From Promicromonospora iranensis (GTDB taxonomy: Bacteria > Actinomycetota > Actinomycetes > Actinomycetales > Cellulomonadaceae): DNA of 64,000 nucleotides. The stretch covers positions 124,001 through 188,000 of the forward strand of contig NZ_JAJQMN010000005.1 in NCBI RefSeq assembly GCF_028994775.1, read 5' to 3'. Positions 43,501 to 50,984 of this stretch are shown one piece after another. Within the stretch, counting starts at the first letter, position 1. Each line of letters begins with the position of its first letter. The notes under the pieces are model-generated. The model ran no database searches, had not been told where the DNA came from, and saw only the letters and a program-made list of their open reading frames with translations. The position numbers and the translations under genes were made by a program.

Positions 43501-44558
43501 CGACGGTCTCCGGGGCCGGCGGCGTCGAGCTGGCCGACGGCGAGACCGCGACGTTCTGGGTCTACAGCGCCGTCGACGGCGAGGCGACGCTCGGCGTCGA
43601 CACCCTGGGCGCGGGCGCCGGCACCCTCGCGGTGAACGGCCGCGAGGTCCTCGACCTCGCAGCGGGCCGCGCAGGGCGGACCCACGAGGTGGCCGCACAC
43701 CTGACCGGTGGCGTGAACAAGGTGGTGATCACCGGCGGGGCCGACGGCGTCGTCGTCGACCGGCTGACCACCGCGCCCGGGACGGGGGCGCTCGCGGCGG
43801 CGGAGTACCAGGCGGAGGACGCCGAACTTGCCGGTTCGGCGAAGGTGTCCGACCTGTCGCTCGCCGAGGGCGGCAAGGCGGTGACCGACGTCGGGGGAGA
43901 CCCGGGCAACGGCAGCACGCTGACGTTCCGGGTCGACGCCGGCGAGGCCGGCCCGCACGCCGTCGTGCTGCGGTACTCGAACCCGGAGCAGTCGCCGGCG
44001 TCGCACTACAACCCGGACCCGATCGCCCGCCGGGCGGACATCTCCGTGAACGGCGGCGCGTCGGCCCCCGTGCTCTTCCCCCACTCGTTCCACGAGAACA
44101 ACTTCTGGGAGAAGACGGTCGTGCTCGACCTGGAGGAGGGCGCGAACACCATCACGCTGAGCTCGCAGGAGGCGCCGAACTTCGACGGCGTCACCTACGC
44201 CTCGGACGTCTGGCCCGACTTCCCGCTGCGGTCCCGCTGGGCACCGGTCGTGGACCGGATCACGGTGTCGCCGCTCGCGGCGCACCGCGTGGAGCCGGTC
44301 ACCGAGGTGACCACCGCGTCGGTCTGCCGCGGGCCGCGGGCGTTCCTGACGGTCAGCACGCGGAACGTCTCGGACGAGCCGCTCGACGTGCGGATCGACG
44401 GCTCGCTCGGAAAGCGGGCGACCCAGGATCTGGCCGCCGGTGACACCTGGCGCCAGTCGTTCAGCGCGCGCAAGGCCGGGCTGAAGGCCGGATCGGTGAC
44501 GGTGACGGCGGACGGCGTCGCGACCGAGCACGCCTACCCGGCGGTGGCCTGCGACTGA
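40503..44558 (+). CDS. Large secreted LamG / GH39-like / multi-CBM enzyme
   Basis: 1351 aa, ATG 40503, GAAGGAAGG upstream. A long Pro/Gly/His-rich cytoplasmic start precedes a signal helix at about 48-72 (A-A-L-A-V-L-A-L-A-G). Then: LamG-type lectin domain 90-300; Big_4-like domain 310-375; GH39-like barrel about 380-750 with acid/base E510 (F-N-E-P-E-G) and nucleophile E626 (N-I-N-E-Y-A); beta domain to about 815; three CBM35/6-like modules at 821-970, 976-1095 and 1101-1260 (each beginning Y-E/Q-A-E); and a C-terminal beta domain 1270-1351. The barrel shares D-I-H-R-G-F-P-Y-E-W and I-T-W-H-E-L with the 29549 enzyme. No anchor. It probably attacks a plant cell-wall polymer; substrate unknown. 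Confidence 0.88.
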   Translation: MSTTPSASGDPRSGPARSGAAPSGPAHPGPAPHGPAPHGPAPRRPRRTAVAALAVLALAGSTAGAALAAPATASTGLATDTNAAQELPAPHLHYTMDDVAGAVVPDASGNGLDGAISGTTGLVDVEGGGTALDLPGGTGGGYVTIPRGALEGATDVTVSARVRWDGTGGAWQRVFDLGTDTTRYLFATPSNGDGRLRTALTTNGGGGEAQNSGYSPLRAGDWVTLTVTLDAEADRLTTYLDGVAVGTARSTVAAGDLLTSAAQSAGYLGRSFYPDPLLDGAIDDFRVYRAALSTEQVAELVEERPELVELTRKTFEVRTTIAAAPDLPAAVRASFTDGYDRDVPVVWDEIDPAQYAQPGDFTVSGDAAGTPVTATVTVHRGELRVDLGAETGSFHGGASGTLYGLYGDGLPSDNLIEGMGIRTVSTKAQDGPQHPGADALEVVRPLADATDGDVYIYMTDIHRGFPYEWPGDTPAEKLDGFVEKIGTQVDQVLEMPAEYQDNVVFVPFNEPEGNMFGTGRWSYDGTSWLDDPTDYFAAWDRVHALIKERMPDARIAGPNTSILYGQVKGFLEHTVEAGTVPEIITWHELSHPEKIRESVATYRDWEAEVFAGTELAGTELPININEYAFNYHTSVPGQMIQWISAIEDSKVDADIAYWNIDGNLSDSAVQSDRGNGQWWLFNAYAQMSGNTVKVTPPFPGENYTLQGVSALDTGRALSRTIIGGADGAAPVELVNVPDAVFGEDVRVTVREISWTGQLGDSAQPRHIAETTMPVTDGKVVVDFDGESLPLLRESSAYEIVVTPAGAGEATSSAPTLWDGSYEAEDATYTGSGYSLNGPEGSPADVGKFYTSGGYDVGGLRTGSDGVLDFEVTVPEDGTYDLSVFANSLNTFDAVAEQGPTNVFVRVDGAAEQELHLPLGYKWVVWDHADTEVELTAGTHTISLAARSLDGSRTTMGDAILDRITLALPNPDAGTAVYEAEHATLDGGQTLYAAPDGVDPATVSGAGGVELADGETATFWVYSAVDGEATLGVDTLGAGAGTLAVNGREVLDLAAGRAGRTHEVAAHLTGGVNKVVITGGADGVVVDRLTTAPGTGALAAAEYQAEDAELAGSAKVSDLSLAEGGKAVTDVGGDPGNGSTLTFRVDAGEAGPHAVVLRYSNPEQSPASHYNPDPIARRADISVNGGASAPVLFPHSFHENNFWEKTVVLDLEEGANTITLSSQEAPNFDGVTYASDVWPDFPLRSRWAPVVDRITVSPLAAHRVEPVTEVTTASVCRGPRAFLTVSTRNVSDEPLDVRIDGSLGKRATQDLAAGDTWRQSFSARKAGLKAGSVTVTADGVATEHAYPAVACD

Positions 44559-44576
44559 CGCGGTGCTTCACCCACC

Positions 44577-44600
44577 GCTGGTCGAGCTTGTCGAGACCTA
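44577..44600. repeat. REP-like GGTCGAGCTTGTCGAGACC element
   Basis: GGTCGAGCTTGTCGAGACC just after the multidomain enzyme's stop matches a short imperfect palindrome that is dispersed in intergenic regions of many high-GC actinobacteria; a related GGTTCGACAGGCTC lies at 40260. Recognised from general experience, not counted here. Confidence 0.45.
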
Positions 44601-44632
44601 CGTCCCGGCAAGATCGGCCAGCGGCGGCGGGG

Positions 44633-44737
44633 CGGCTGGTTGCCCTGACGCACGACCTGGGCTACGACCCGCGGACCCTGGACGGGCGGGCACGGTACCG
44701 GCTGGCCCGGCTGCTGCTGCGGCTCGCCGGCGACTGA
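44633..44737 (+). pseudogene. Unidentified C-terminal coding fragment
   Basis: A frame ending TGA 44735-44737 reads R-L-V-A-L-T-H-D-L-G-Y-D-P-R-T-L-D-G-R-A-R-Y, then R-L-A-R-L-L-L-R-L-A-G-D. The last helix-like segment and codon bias look like the end of a real gene, but there is no start, and the frame upstream runs into the REP-like element. I do not recognise the family. It is followed at once by a terminator hairpin, as a genuine gene end would be. Probably debris of a deleted gene. Confidence 0.4.
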
Positions 44738-44739
44738 TC

Positions 44740-44776
44740 GGCCGGGCTCGTCGAGACGTGCTCGACGAGCCCGGCC
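44740..44776. terminator. Terminator hairpin
   Basis: Arms 44740-44755 and 44761-44776 pair perfectly over 16 bp (GGCCGGGCTCGTCGAG) with a 5-nt ACGTG loop. It lies between plus-strand sequence and the minus-strand gluconokinase gene end, and can serve both directions. Confidence 0.7.
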
Positions 44777-44838
44777 CACGGTGCGCCCTCGGCCGAACGC
44801 TCCGCACAGCGGCGCGACCGGTCCGGTGGGCTGGAACG

Positions 44839-45465
44839 TCAGTGGTCCTCGTGCTCGGTGCTCGATGTGGAGGCGGGGCGGTCGAGCAGGCGGAGCGCCT
44901 CCTCGACGATCTGGTCCGGCCGCGAAGTGATGTCGACGACGAACCCGGGCTCGTCGTCCTGCAGGGGTTCCAGGGCGGCGAGCTGGCTGTCGAGCATCTC
45001 GGGCTTCATGAAGTGCCCGGCGCGCCCCTGGATGCGCTCGTGCAACAGCTCGTACGAGCCGGTGAGGTGCACGAACCGCACGGAGCCGGCGGTGTCGGCG
45101 CCCGCGGTCCCGAGCAGGTCGCGGTAGCTCCGGCGCAGGGCGCTGCACGGCACGACCGCGCTCCTGCCCTCGGCGAGCTCCTTGGCGAACCAGTCGCGGA
45201 TCCCGTTCAGCCAGGGCCAGCGGTCGTCGTCGTCCAGCGGGTGGCCGGCGGCCATCTTGGCGACGTTCGCGGGGGAGTGGAAGTCGTCTCCCTCCGCGAA
45301 CGACGCGCCGAGCCTGCCGGCCAGGAGCGCGGCGACCGTCGTCTTGCCCGAGCCGGCCACGCCCATGACGACGATCGCCCGGGGTCCGTGGTCGGTCCCG
45401 CTGCGCGATGTCGCACTGGTGGTCGGGGTCGAGAACATCGCTGTCTCGGTGACGTCTGTGTCCAT
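44839..45465 (-). CDS. gntK: Gluconokinase
   Basis: 208 aa, ATG 45465, GGGGG upstream (a start at the internal M-F-S-T-P is possible). It phosphorylates D-gluconate to 6-phosphogluconate. Walker A G-V-A-G-S-G-K-T-T near residue 38, D-D-F-H-S-P-A-N-V-A-K-M-A-A-G-H-P-L-D-D-D-D-R-W-P-W-L as the gluconate-site block, and G-H-F-M-K-P-E-M-L-D-S-Q in the lid, all standard for GntK. No permease is adjacent. Divergent from a FCD-type GntR gene that shares a palindrome in the intergenic region. Confidence 0.93.
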   Translation of the reverse strand: MDTDVTETAMFSTPTTSATSRSGTDHGPRAIVVMGVAGSGKTTVAALLAGRLGASFAEGDDFHSPANVAKMAAGHPLDDDDRWPWLNGIRDWFAKELAEGRSAVVPCSALRRSYRDLLGTAGADTAGSVRFVHLTGSYELLHERIQGRAGHFMKPEMLDSQLAALEPLQDDEPGFVVDITSRPDQIVEEALRLLDRPASTSSTEHEDH

Positions 45466-45483
45466 CCCCCTATCCTCACCTAT

Positions 45484-45494
45484 TGGTGACACCA
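45484..45494. promoter_or_regulatory. GntR operator candidate
   Basis: TGGTGACACCA, an 11-bp palindrome between divergent gntK and the GntR gene. FCD-type GntR proteins bind T-G-G-T-x-x-x-A-C-C-A words, so it is the likely regulatory site for gntK. Confidence 0.65.
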
Positions 45495-45588
45495 TTATGC
45501 CGTGATTCATATCACCGATCTCCTGGACCCCTCGTCCGCCGGACGACCGGCCGCGAGCGACCTGCCCCGGGGCGAGACCACGGCGCTC

Positions 45589-45601
45589 TAGTCTTGGAGG
45601 A
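45589..45601 (+). promoter_or_regulatory. -10 box of the gntR-like gene
   Basis: TAGTCT (45589-45594) ends 6 nt before ATG 45601. GGAGG occupies those nucleotides, so the gene could also be read from a very short leader. Confidence 0.45.
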
Positions 45602-46308
45602 TGTCCCCAGTGCTGCACAGCCCCGTCCTCGAGGCCCTGGGCCGTCGTATCACCGGTGGCGCTCTGCCGGCCGGGGCGACGCTGACGCTGGACGGGATCG
45701 GCGCCGAGTTCGGGGTGTCGCGCACCGTCGCGCGCGAGGCGATGCGCCTGCTCGAAGGGCTCGGCCTGGTCCGTTCCGGACCACGCGTGGGCATCGTCGT
45801 GCTGCCGCACGACGCGTGGAACGTGCTCGACCCCCGCGTCATCGAGTGGCGCCTGGCCGGGCCGGGCCGCGCGTCGCAGCTGCGGTCGCTCACCGAGCTG
45901 CGCCAGGCGGTCGAGCCGCTCGCCGCCTCGTGCGCCGCGCGGGGGGCCACGGCCGCCGTCCGCGACGAGCTGGTCGCCACCGCGCGCCGGATGCGCGAGC
46001 TGGGCGAGGCAGGCAAGGGCGACGGTGAGGAGTTCCTGGCCCTGGACATCCAGCTGCACGAGCTCCTCATGCGGTCCAGCGGCAACGAGCTGTTCAGCGC
46101 GCTCGCCGACGTCGTCGCCGTCGTGATCTCCGGGCGCACCCACCTCGGCCTGATGCCCGCCTACCCCGAGCCGGAGGCGCTGGATGCGCACGAGGCGGTG
46201 GCGCTCGCCGTCGCCCGCGGGGACGGCGCGGCCGCCGAGGAGGCGATGGCGCGGATCGTGCGCGAGGTGCGCGGTGCGCTGGGCGAGGGCCCGGCCGGCA
46301 AGGGCTGA
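45601..46308 (+). CDS. GntR-family (FCD) regulator
   Basis: 235 aa, ATG 45601 with GGAGG directly before. Winged helix-turn-helix at 8-75 (L-D-G-I-G-A-E-F-G-V-S-R-T-V-A-R-E-A-M-R-L-L), then an all-helical FCD effector domain (90-230) with the metal-binding pattern D-I-Q-L-H-E-L-L ... H-E-A-V. Divergent from gntK, so it is the presumed gluconate-responsive repressor of that gene. No other gluconate genes are in the window. Confidence 0.9.
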   Translation: MSPVLHSPVLEALGRRITGGALPAGATLTLDGIGAEFGVSRTVAREAMRLLEGLGLVRSGPRVGIVVLPHDAWNVLDPRVIEWRLAGPGRASQLRSLTELRQAVEPLAASCAARGATAAVRDELVATARRMRELGEAGKGDGEEFLALDIQLHELLMRSSGNELFSALADVVAVVISGRTHLGLMPAYPEPEALDAHEAVALAVARGDGAAAEEAMARIVREVRGALGEGPAGKG

Positions 46309-46341
46309 CCGGGCTCCGGACCGCGAGCCCCCGCGAGCCCT

Positions 46342-46372
46342 GCCTGCACGTGCTGATTTGCGTCGTGCAGGC
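46342..46372. terminator. Small hairpin after the GntR gene
   Basis: Arms 46342-46350 and 46364-46372 pair over 9 bp (GCCTGCACG and complement) with a 13-nt loop, 34 bp beyond the GntR stop. Probably a weak terminator. Confidence 0.45.
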
Positions 46373-46396
46373 GGTGCACCGGGGCGGTGCCTCCGG

Positions 46397-46409
46397 TATG
46401 AATGAGGCG
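46397..46409 (+). promoter_or_regulatory. -10 box of the 46409 gene
   Basis: TATGAA (46397-46402) ends 6 nt before GTG 46409; this is the basis for choosing that start and a leaderless transcript. Confidence 0.5.
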
Positions 46410-47059
46410 TGCACTCGTCCCGACGGCTCCGTGGCGCGCGCGGTCCCAGCGTGGCGTCCGCCGCGACCGCAGTGGCGCTGCTGGCGCACCTCCTCGGGGG
46501 CGGTGCGCTGCCGGGGTGGCTCGGGATCCTCGTGCCGTGGGCCCTGTCGCTCGCGGTGTGCACGGCTCTCGCGGGCCGCCGGCTCTCGCTGTGGCGGACG
46601 ACGGCGTCCGTCGCGCTGAGCCAGGCCCTCTTCCACGCGCTGTTCGTGCTGGGCGCGCCCGTCCGGAGCGCTGCCGCGGGGTCAGCGCCGGCGGGTATGC
46701 CGACGGGCCACGGCGCGCACGGCGGGAACGCGGTCCCGGCGCCGGGCGACGCGGTGCCCGGCGTGCTGTCCGGCGTGCTGCCCGGCGTGGAGCCGGCCAT
46801 GTGGTTCTCGCACGCGGTCGCGGCAGCGGTGACCGTCGCCGGCCTGTACGGCGGCGAGCGTGCGCTGTCCCGCCTGCGTGACATCGCCGGGCAGACGGCG
46901 GACTGGGTACGCCGCCGGTTCGCCCCGCCCGTCGACGCCGTCCCCTCGTTCCCTGTCGTGCGCGTGGTGGCGCCCGACTGGTTCACCGGATCCTTCCCCG
47001 CACGTCCTGAGGTGTCGCCGTCGCGGCGGCGCGGGCCACCCCGCGCGCTCGCGACCTGA
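46409..47059 (+). CDS. Small multi-pass membrane protein next to PepSY gene
   Basis: 216 aa from GTG 46409. Three or four hydrophobic helices (about 15-33, 37-57, 64-83 and 130-150) with a loop near 95-105 containing G-H-G-A-H-G-G, and a basic Pro/Arg-rich tail. I do not recognise a named family. The histidines in the loop and the neighbouring PepSY-type protein with its own histidine cluster suggest a role in metal handling, which is inference only. Confidence 0.75.
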   Translation: MHSSRRLRGARGPSVASAATAVALLAHLLGGGALPGWLGILVPWALSLAVCTALAGRRLSLWRTTASVALSQALFHALFVLGAPVRSAAAGSAPAGMPTGHGAHGGNAVPAPGDAVPGVLSGVLPGVEPAMWFSHAVAAAVTVAGLYGGERALSRLRDIAGQTADWVRRRFAPPVDAVPSFPVVRVVAPDWFTGSFPARPEVSPSRRRGPPRALAT

Positions 47060-47164
47060 CCTTTCCCCGAGCGCCGACCGGCTCGGCCACGCCCGCCGTC
47101 CTGGCTCGGACGCGCCCGGGCGGGCGCCGTCGGCGCCGCCCTCATGACCTGAAAGCGAATCCCC

Positions 47165-48667
47165 ATGCCCACCACCGTCCTCGTCGCGCCCGAGAGCGAG
47201 CGCGCACCCCGACGCCCCCACCGTCCGGCCCGCGAGCCGGCCCTCACCCGACCGTCCGGCTCCGGCCGACGGCGTGGCTGGTTCGGCGCCCTGCTGCTCC
47301 GGCTGCACTTCTACGCCGGCCTGCTCGTCGGCCCGTTCATCCTCGTCGCCGCGGTCACCGGCGCGTTGTACGCCCTGACCCCCGCGCTCGAGCAGGTCGT
47401 CTACCGGGACGCGCTGCACGCTCCTGTCACGGACACGCGGCTCAGTCTCGCCGAGCAGGTGGACATCGCCCGCGACCACGTCGGCGACGGCGCGGCGACG
47501 CCGTCCGCGGTACGCCCCGCACCCGAGCCGGGCGACACGACGCGGGTCATGTTCGCCGACGACCGCCTCGGCGAGAGCGAGTCCCGAGCCGTGTTCGTCG
47601 ATCCGGGCACCGGCGAGGTCCGCGGCGACCTCACCGCCTACGGCACCAGCGGTGCCCTGCCGCTGCGCACCTGGGTCGAGCAGCTGCACGGCAGCCTCCA
47701 TCTGGGCGACGTCGGCCGCCTGTACAGCGAGCTCGCCGCCTCCTGGCTCGGGATCGTGGCACTCGCGGGCCTCGGCCTCTGGCTCCGGCGCATCCGCAGG
47801 ACGCGCGCCGCGACGGACCTCGTACGGCCCGCCCGGGGGCGTACCGGCTACCGCAGGCTGTTCACCTGGCACGCCTCGGTGGGCATCTGGGTGCTGCTCG
47901 GTGCGCTGTTCCTCTCGGCGACGGGGATCACCTGGTCGCAGCATGGGGGCGGCAACGTCGACACGCTGCGGGCGGCGCTCGACTGGCGCACGCCAGCCGT
48001 AGACACCAGGCTGCCGGACGGCGGGCCCGCGGGTCACGAGGGTCACGCGGGCCACGAGGGCAGCGCCGGCCATGTGGGCCACCCGCCTGCCGGCGTCGGG
48101 GGAGCGGCCGACGCCGCGCTGTTCGATGCCGTCCTCGCCGCGTCCCAGGCGGTGAACGTCGACACCGGCCTGGTCGAGATCAGGCCGCCGGCCGAGCCCG
48201 GGACCGCCTGGGTGGTGCAGGAGATCCAGCGCAGCTATCCGACCGAGGTGGACGCGGTCGCCGTCGACCCCGGCTCCCTGCGGGTGGTGCACCGGGTCGA
48301 CTTCGCCGAGTTCCCGGTCGCCGCGAAGCTGGCTCGCTGGGGGATCGACGCCCACATGGGCTCGCTGTTCGGCCTGCCCCACCAGCTGGCCCTGTTCGTG
48401 CTCGCGGCGGGCATCGCCGCGATGGTCGTGCTCGGCTACCTGATGTGGTGGAAGCGTCGACCGACGCGGGAGCCGCGTCCCCTCGGCGGCACCCCGCCGC
48501 GGCGGGGCGCCCTGCGCGGCGCACCCTGGTGGGGCATCGGCGTGGTGCTCGCCGGGGCGGCCCTGGTCGCCTGGTGGCTGCCTCTGGTCGGTTGGACCCT
48601 TGCCGGGTTCGTGCTGATCGACGTGCTGCTCGGCTTCGCCGGACGCCGGACCGCTCGGACGCGCTGA
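47165..48667 (+). CDS. PepSY-associated transmembrane protein
   Basis: 500 aa, ATG 47165. The first membrane helix at about 46-68 follows L-R-L-H-F-Y-A-G-L-L-V-G-P-F, the hallmark opening of the PepSY_TM family; later helices are near 195-210, 240-258, 418-438 and 460-495. The W-H-A-S-V-G motif (about 238) and the H-M-G-S-L-F-G-L-P-H-Q block near 398-408 are typical. An extracytoplasmic loop contains a histidine cluster (G-H-E-G-H-A-G-H-E-G) near 282-300. Relatives are associated with iron or copper uptake and ferric reduction. Two PepSY-like loops lie between helices. Probably co-transcribed with the 46409 gene. Confidence 0.88.
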   Translation: MPTTVLVAPESERAPRRPHRPAREPALTRPSGSGRRRGWFGALLLRLHFYAGLLVGPFILVAAVTGALYALTPALEQVVYRDALHAPVTDTRLSLAEQVDIARDHVGDGAATPSAVRPAPEPGDTTRVMFADDRLGESESRAVFVDPGTGEVRGDLTAYGTSGALPLRTWVEQLHGSLHLGDVGRLYSELAASWLGIVALAGLGLWLRRIRRTRAATDLVRPARGRTGYRRLFTWHASVGIWVLLGALFLSATGITWSQHGGGNVDTLRAALDWRTPAVDTRLPDGGPAGHEGHAGHEGSAGHVGHPPAGVGGAADAALFDAVLAASQAVNVDTGLVEIRPPAEPGTAWVVQEIQRSYPTEVDAVAVDPGSLRVVHRVDFAEFPVAAKLARWGIDAHMGSLFGLPHQLALFVLAAGIAAMVVLGYLMWWKRRPTREPRPLGGTPPRRGALRGAPWWGIGVVLAGAALVAWWLPLVGWTLAGFVLIDVLLGFAGRRTARTR

Positions 48668-48685
48668 CGGACGGCGACCCGCGGG

Positions 48686-49414
48686 TCAGTGGATCGCGGC
48701 CATCAGCGGGAGCCGGACGGCGGGCGGCAGGGGCCCGTCGTCCGGACGCGCGCTGATCGACCGGAGCTGCAGCGCCACGAACCGGCGGGAGGCGGCCACC
48801 GCGGCCTGGCGCGACGTGGCCCGGATGCCGGAGTTGGCCATGATCAGCAGCACGACATCGTCCAGCACGACGTCTCGCCGCAGGCCACCGGACTCCTTGG
48901 CCCGACGGATCAGTTCTGCGAGCGACCGCAGGGCGCGGGAGCGCTCCTGAGCGAAGTCGACGGCCTGCGGGAACGCCGAGACGAACGCTGCGGTGAACCC
49001 CCGGTCCTGGGCGTGCATCACGCACACCTGCTCGATCGCCCCGCTGAGCCCGCGCCACGGGTCGGGATCCGCGAGGCCGTCGTCGACGATCGCGGTGCAG
49101 ATCGCCATCTGCTCCCGGAACGCCTCGGTGACCAGGGCCTCCTTGGTCGGGAAGCGGCGGTACAGCGTCGCCGGGCCGACCTCGGCGCGCCGGGCCACCT
49201 CGCGCATCGAGACGTCGATGCCCTTCTCCGCGAAGACCTTGCGCGCCACCTGCAGGATGCGGTCGCGGTTGTCGCGCGCGTCGGAGCGCAGCTCGTGCGC
49301 GGGGAGCGGGGCAGGGTGTGCGCCCTGGTGCTCGCCTGGGTGCTCGCCTGGGTGCTCGCCTGGGTGCTCGGCACCCTGCGACGCCAGGGACGCTGGGGAC
49401 AGCTGCTCGGTCAT
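48686..49414 (-). CDS. TetR-family transcriptional regulator
   Basis: 242 aa from ATG 49414; an ATG at 49450 is also open, and neither has a good Shine-Dalgarno. After an unusual N-terminal G-E-H-P repeat (residues 15-30, encoded by 12-bp tandem DNA repeats at 49328-49372), the TetR helix-turn-helix lies at about 50-95 (I-D-V-S-M-R-E-V-A-R-R-A-E-V-G-P-A-T-L-Y-R-R-F-P). The C-terminal domain resembles the SbtR-like TetR_C group. Divergent from the RidA-like gene at 49496. Confidence 0.88.
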   Translation of the reverse strand: MTEQLSPASLASQGAEHPGEHPGEHPGEHQGAHPAPLPAHELRSDARDNRDRILQVARKVFAEKGIDVSMREVARRAEVGPATLYRRFPTKEALVTEAFREQMAICTAIVDDGLADPDPWRGLSGAIEQVCVMHAQDRGFTAAFVSAFPQAVDFAQERSRALRSLAELIRRAKESGGLRRDVVLDDVVLLIMANSGIRATSRQAAVAASRRFVALQLRSISARPDDGPLPPAVRLPLMAAIH

Positions 49415-49495
49415 GACGCTCGTTTCGCCGAACCGGACGGGGTGTTCCATGTGAACAGGATCGCGCGGCGGGGACCGCATTGCGACACTCGGACG

Positions 49496-49900
49496 ATGCA
49501 TATCGACCGACTGCAGGCCGACGGCCTGCACCCCACGCCGGGCTACCACCACGTGACCGTCGCCGAGGCAGGCCGGACCGCCTACCTCGCGGGGCAGTGC
49601 CCGCTCGACGAGTCCGGCACCGTGGTCGGGCCCGACGACCTCATGGCCCAGACGGACCAGGTGGCGGCCAACGCCCTCGCCGCGCTGTCCGCCGCGGGAG
49701 CCACGCCGGGCGACGTCGTCCGCTCCGTGATCTACGTGGCGAGCAGCGACCGGGCCGACCTCTCCGCCGTCTGGCAGCGGCTGAACGCCGGCCCGATCGC
49801 CCAGGCCTTCACCACGGCGAGCACCCTGCTGGGCGTCGTCGCCCTCGGCTTCCCCGGTCAGCTCGTCGAGGTCGACCTGACGGCGGCGCTCGCGGACTGA
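49496..49900 (+). CDS. RidA/YjgF family protein
   Basis: 134 aa, ATG 49496. Chorismate-mutase-like trimeric fold with A-Y-L-A-G-Q-C-P-L-D near 28-37, Q-T-D-Q-V-A-A-N-A-L-A-A-L, the V-V-R-S-V-I-Y-V motif, and F-P-G-Q-L-V-E-V-D at the end. The family hydrolyses reactive enamine/imine intermediates, but the key Arg appears shifted: the family's conserved R in the C-terminal P-x-R block is replaced by H/A residues, so the activity may differ. Probably regulated by the divergent TetR. Confidence 0.85.
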   Translation: MHIDRLQADGLHPTPGYHHVTVAEAGRTAYLAGQCPLDESGTVVGPDDLMAQTDQVAANALAALSAAGATPGDVVRSVIYVASSDRADLSAVWQRLNAGPIAQAFTTASTLLGVVALGFPGQLVEVDLTAALAD

Positions 49901-49932
49901 CCGGCGCCGGTACGGCGCCGCGGCGAGCGCCG

Positions 49933-50955
49933 TCAGTTCTCCAGCAGCACCTTGATCGCGCGCCGCTCGTCCATCGCGCGGTAGGCCTCGGCCACCTCGG
50001 ACAGCGGCAGGGTGAGGTCGAAGACCTTGCCCGGGTCGATCTCGCGCTTCCACACCAGGTCCAGCAGGTGCGGGAGGTAGGCGCGCACGGGGGCGACACC
50101 GCCACGGATGCCCTTGTTGCCCCAGAAGAGGGTGTCGGTGGGCAGGTCGCCGTGCGGGACGCCGACCAGGCCGATCGTGCCGCCGGGGCGGACGAGCTCC
50201 ACCGACTGCGCGCGGGCCTCCTCGGTGCCGACGCACTCCAGCACCGCGTCGGCGCCGATGCCCTCGGTCAGCTCGAGCACCTGGGCCAGCCCCTCGGCGC
50301 CGCGCTCGGCGACGACGTGGGTCGCGCCGAACTCCTCGGCGACCTTCTGGCGGGGTTCGTGCCGGCTCATGGCGATGATCGTCGTGGCGCCGAGCTGCGC
50401 GGCGGCGAGCACGCCGCTCAGCCCGACGGCTCCGTCGCCCACCACCACGACGCTCGAACCCGGCCCGACGCCGGCTGAGACCGCCGCGTGCCATCCGGTG
50501 CACATCACGTCGGAGAGGCTCAGCAGGCTCGGGATCAGGTCGGCGTCCGGCTCGCCCGGGGTGGCGAGCAGCGTGCCGTCGGCGTGGGGGATGCGGATCT
50601 TCTCGGCCTGGCAGCCGTCGAATCCGCCCCCGTGCAGGCAGTTGGCCTGCATGCCCTTGCGGCACACCGCGCAGGTGTTGTCGCTGTACAGGAATCCGCC
50701 GACGACGAAGTCGCCGGGCTTGACGGAGGTGACGGCGTCACCGACCTGCTCGACGACGCCGACGTACTCGTGCCCGATCGGCGTCGGACGCTTGACCTGT
50801 GAGATACCCCGGTAGCGCCACAGGTCCGAGCCGCACACGCAGGCGGCGACGGTGCGGATGACGGCGTCGGTGGGCTCGACGATGACGGGGTCGGGCCGCT
50901 CCTCGAAGCGGACGTCCCCGGGTCCATGAATGATTGCTCCTCGCATGTGCCCCAT
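49933..50955 (-). CDS. Zinc-dependent alcohol dehydrogenase family protein
   Basis: 340 aa from ATG 50955 (or 50946). Medium-chain dehydrogenase: catalytic zinc ligands in V-C-G-S-D (about residue 41) and G-H-E-Y-V-G (about 62); structural zinc loop N-T-C-A-V-C-R-K-G-M-Q-A-N-C near 93-106, with a three-Cys pattern; Rossmann V-V-V-G-D-G-A-V-G-L-S near 175-185. Related to threonine or glutathione-independent formaldehyde dehydrogenase-like enzymes. Oxidises an alcohol with NAD(P); substrate unknown. Single gene on the minus strand. Confidence 0.9.
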   Translation of the reverse strand: MGHMRGAIIHGPGDVRFEERPDPVIVEPTDAVIRTVAACVCGSDLWRYRGISQVKRPTPIGHEYVGVVEQVGDAVTSVKPGDFVVGGFLYSDNTCAVCRKGMQANCLHGGGFDGCQAEKIRIPHADGTLLATPGEPDADLIPSLLSLSDVMCTGWHAAVSAGVGPGSSVVVVGDGAVGLSGVLAAAQLGATTIIAMSRHEPRQKVAEEFGATHVVAERGAEGLAQVLELTEGIGADAVLECVGTEEARAQSVELVRPGGTIGLVGVPHGDLPTDTLFWGNKGIRGGVAPVRAYLPHLLDLVWKREIDPGKVFDLTLPLSEVAEAYRAMDERRAIKVLLEN

Positions 50956-50984
50956 TCAACACGCCGAGGAGCCGTGCCGGAGCC

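Noticed and set aside
44577-44600. Protein-coding reading of the REP-like element
   Set aside because: The short frame (L-V-E-L-V-E-T-Y-V) is the usual accidental translation of this dispersed repeat.
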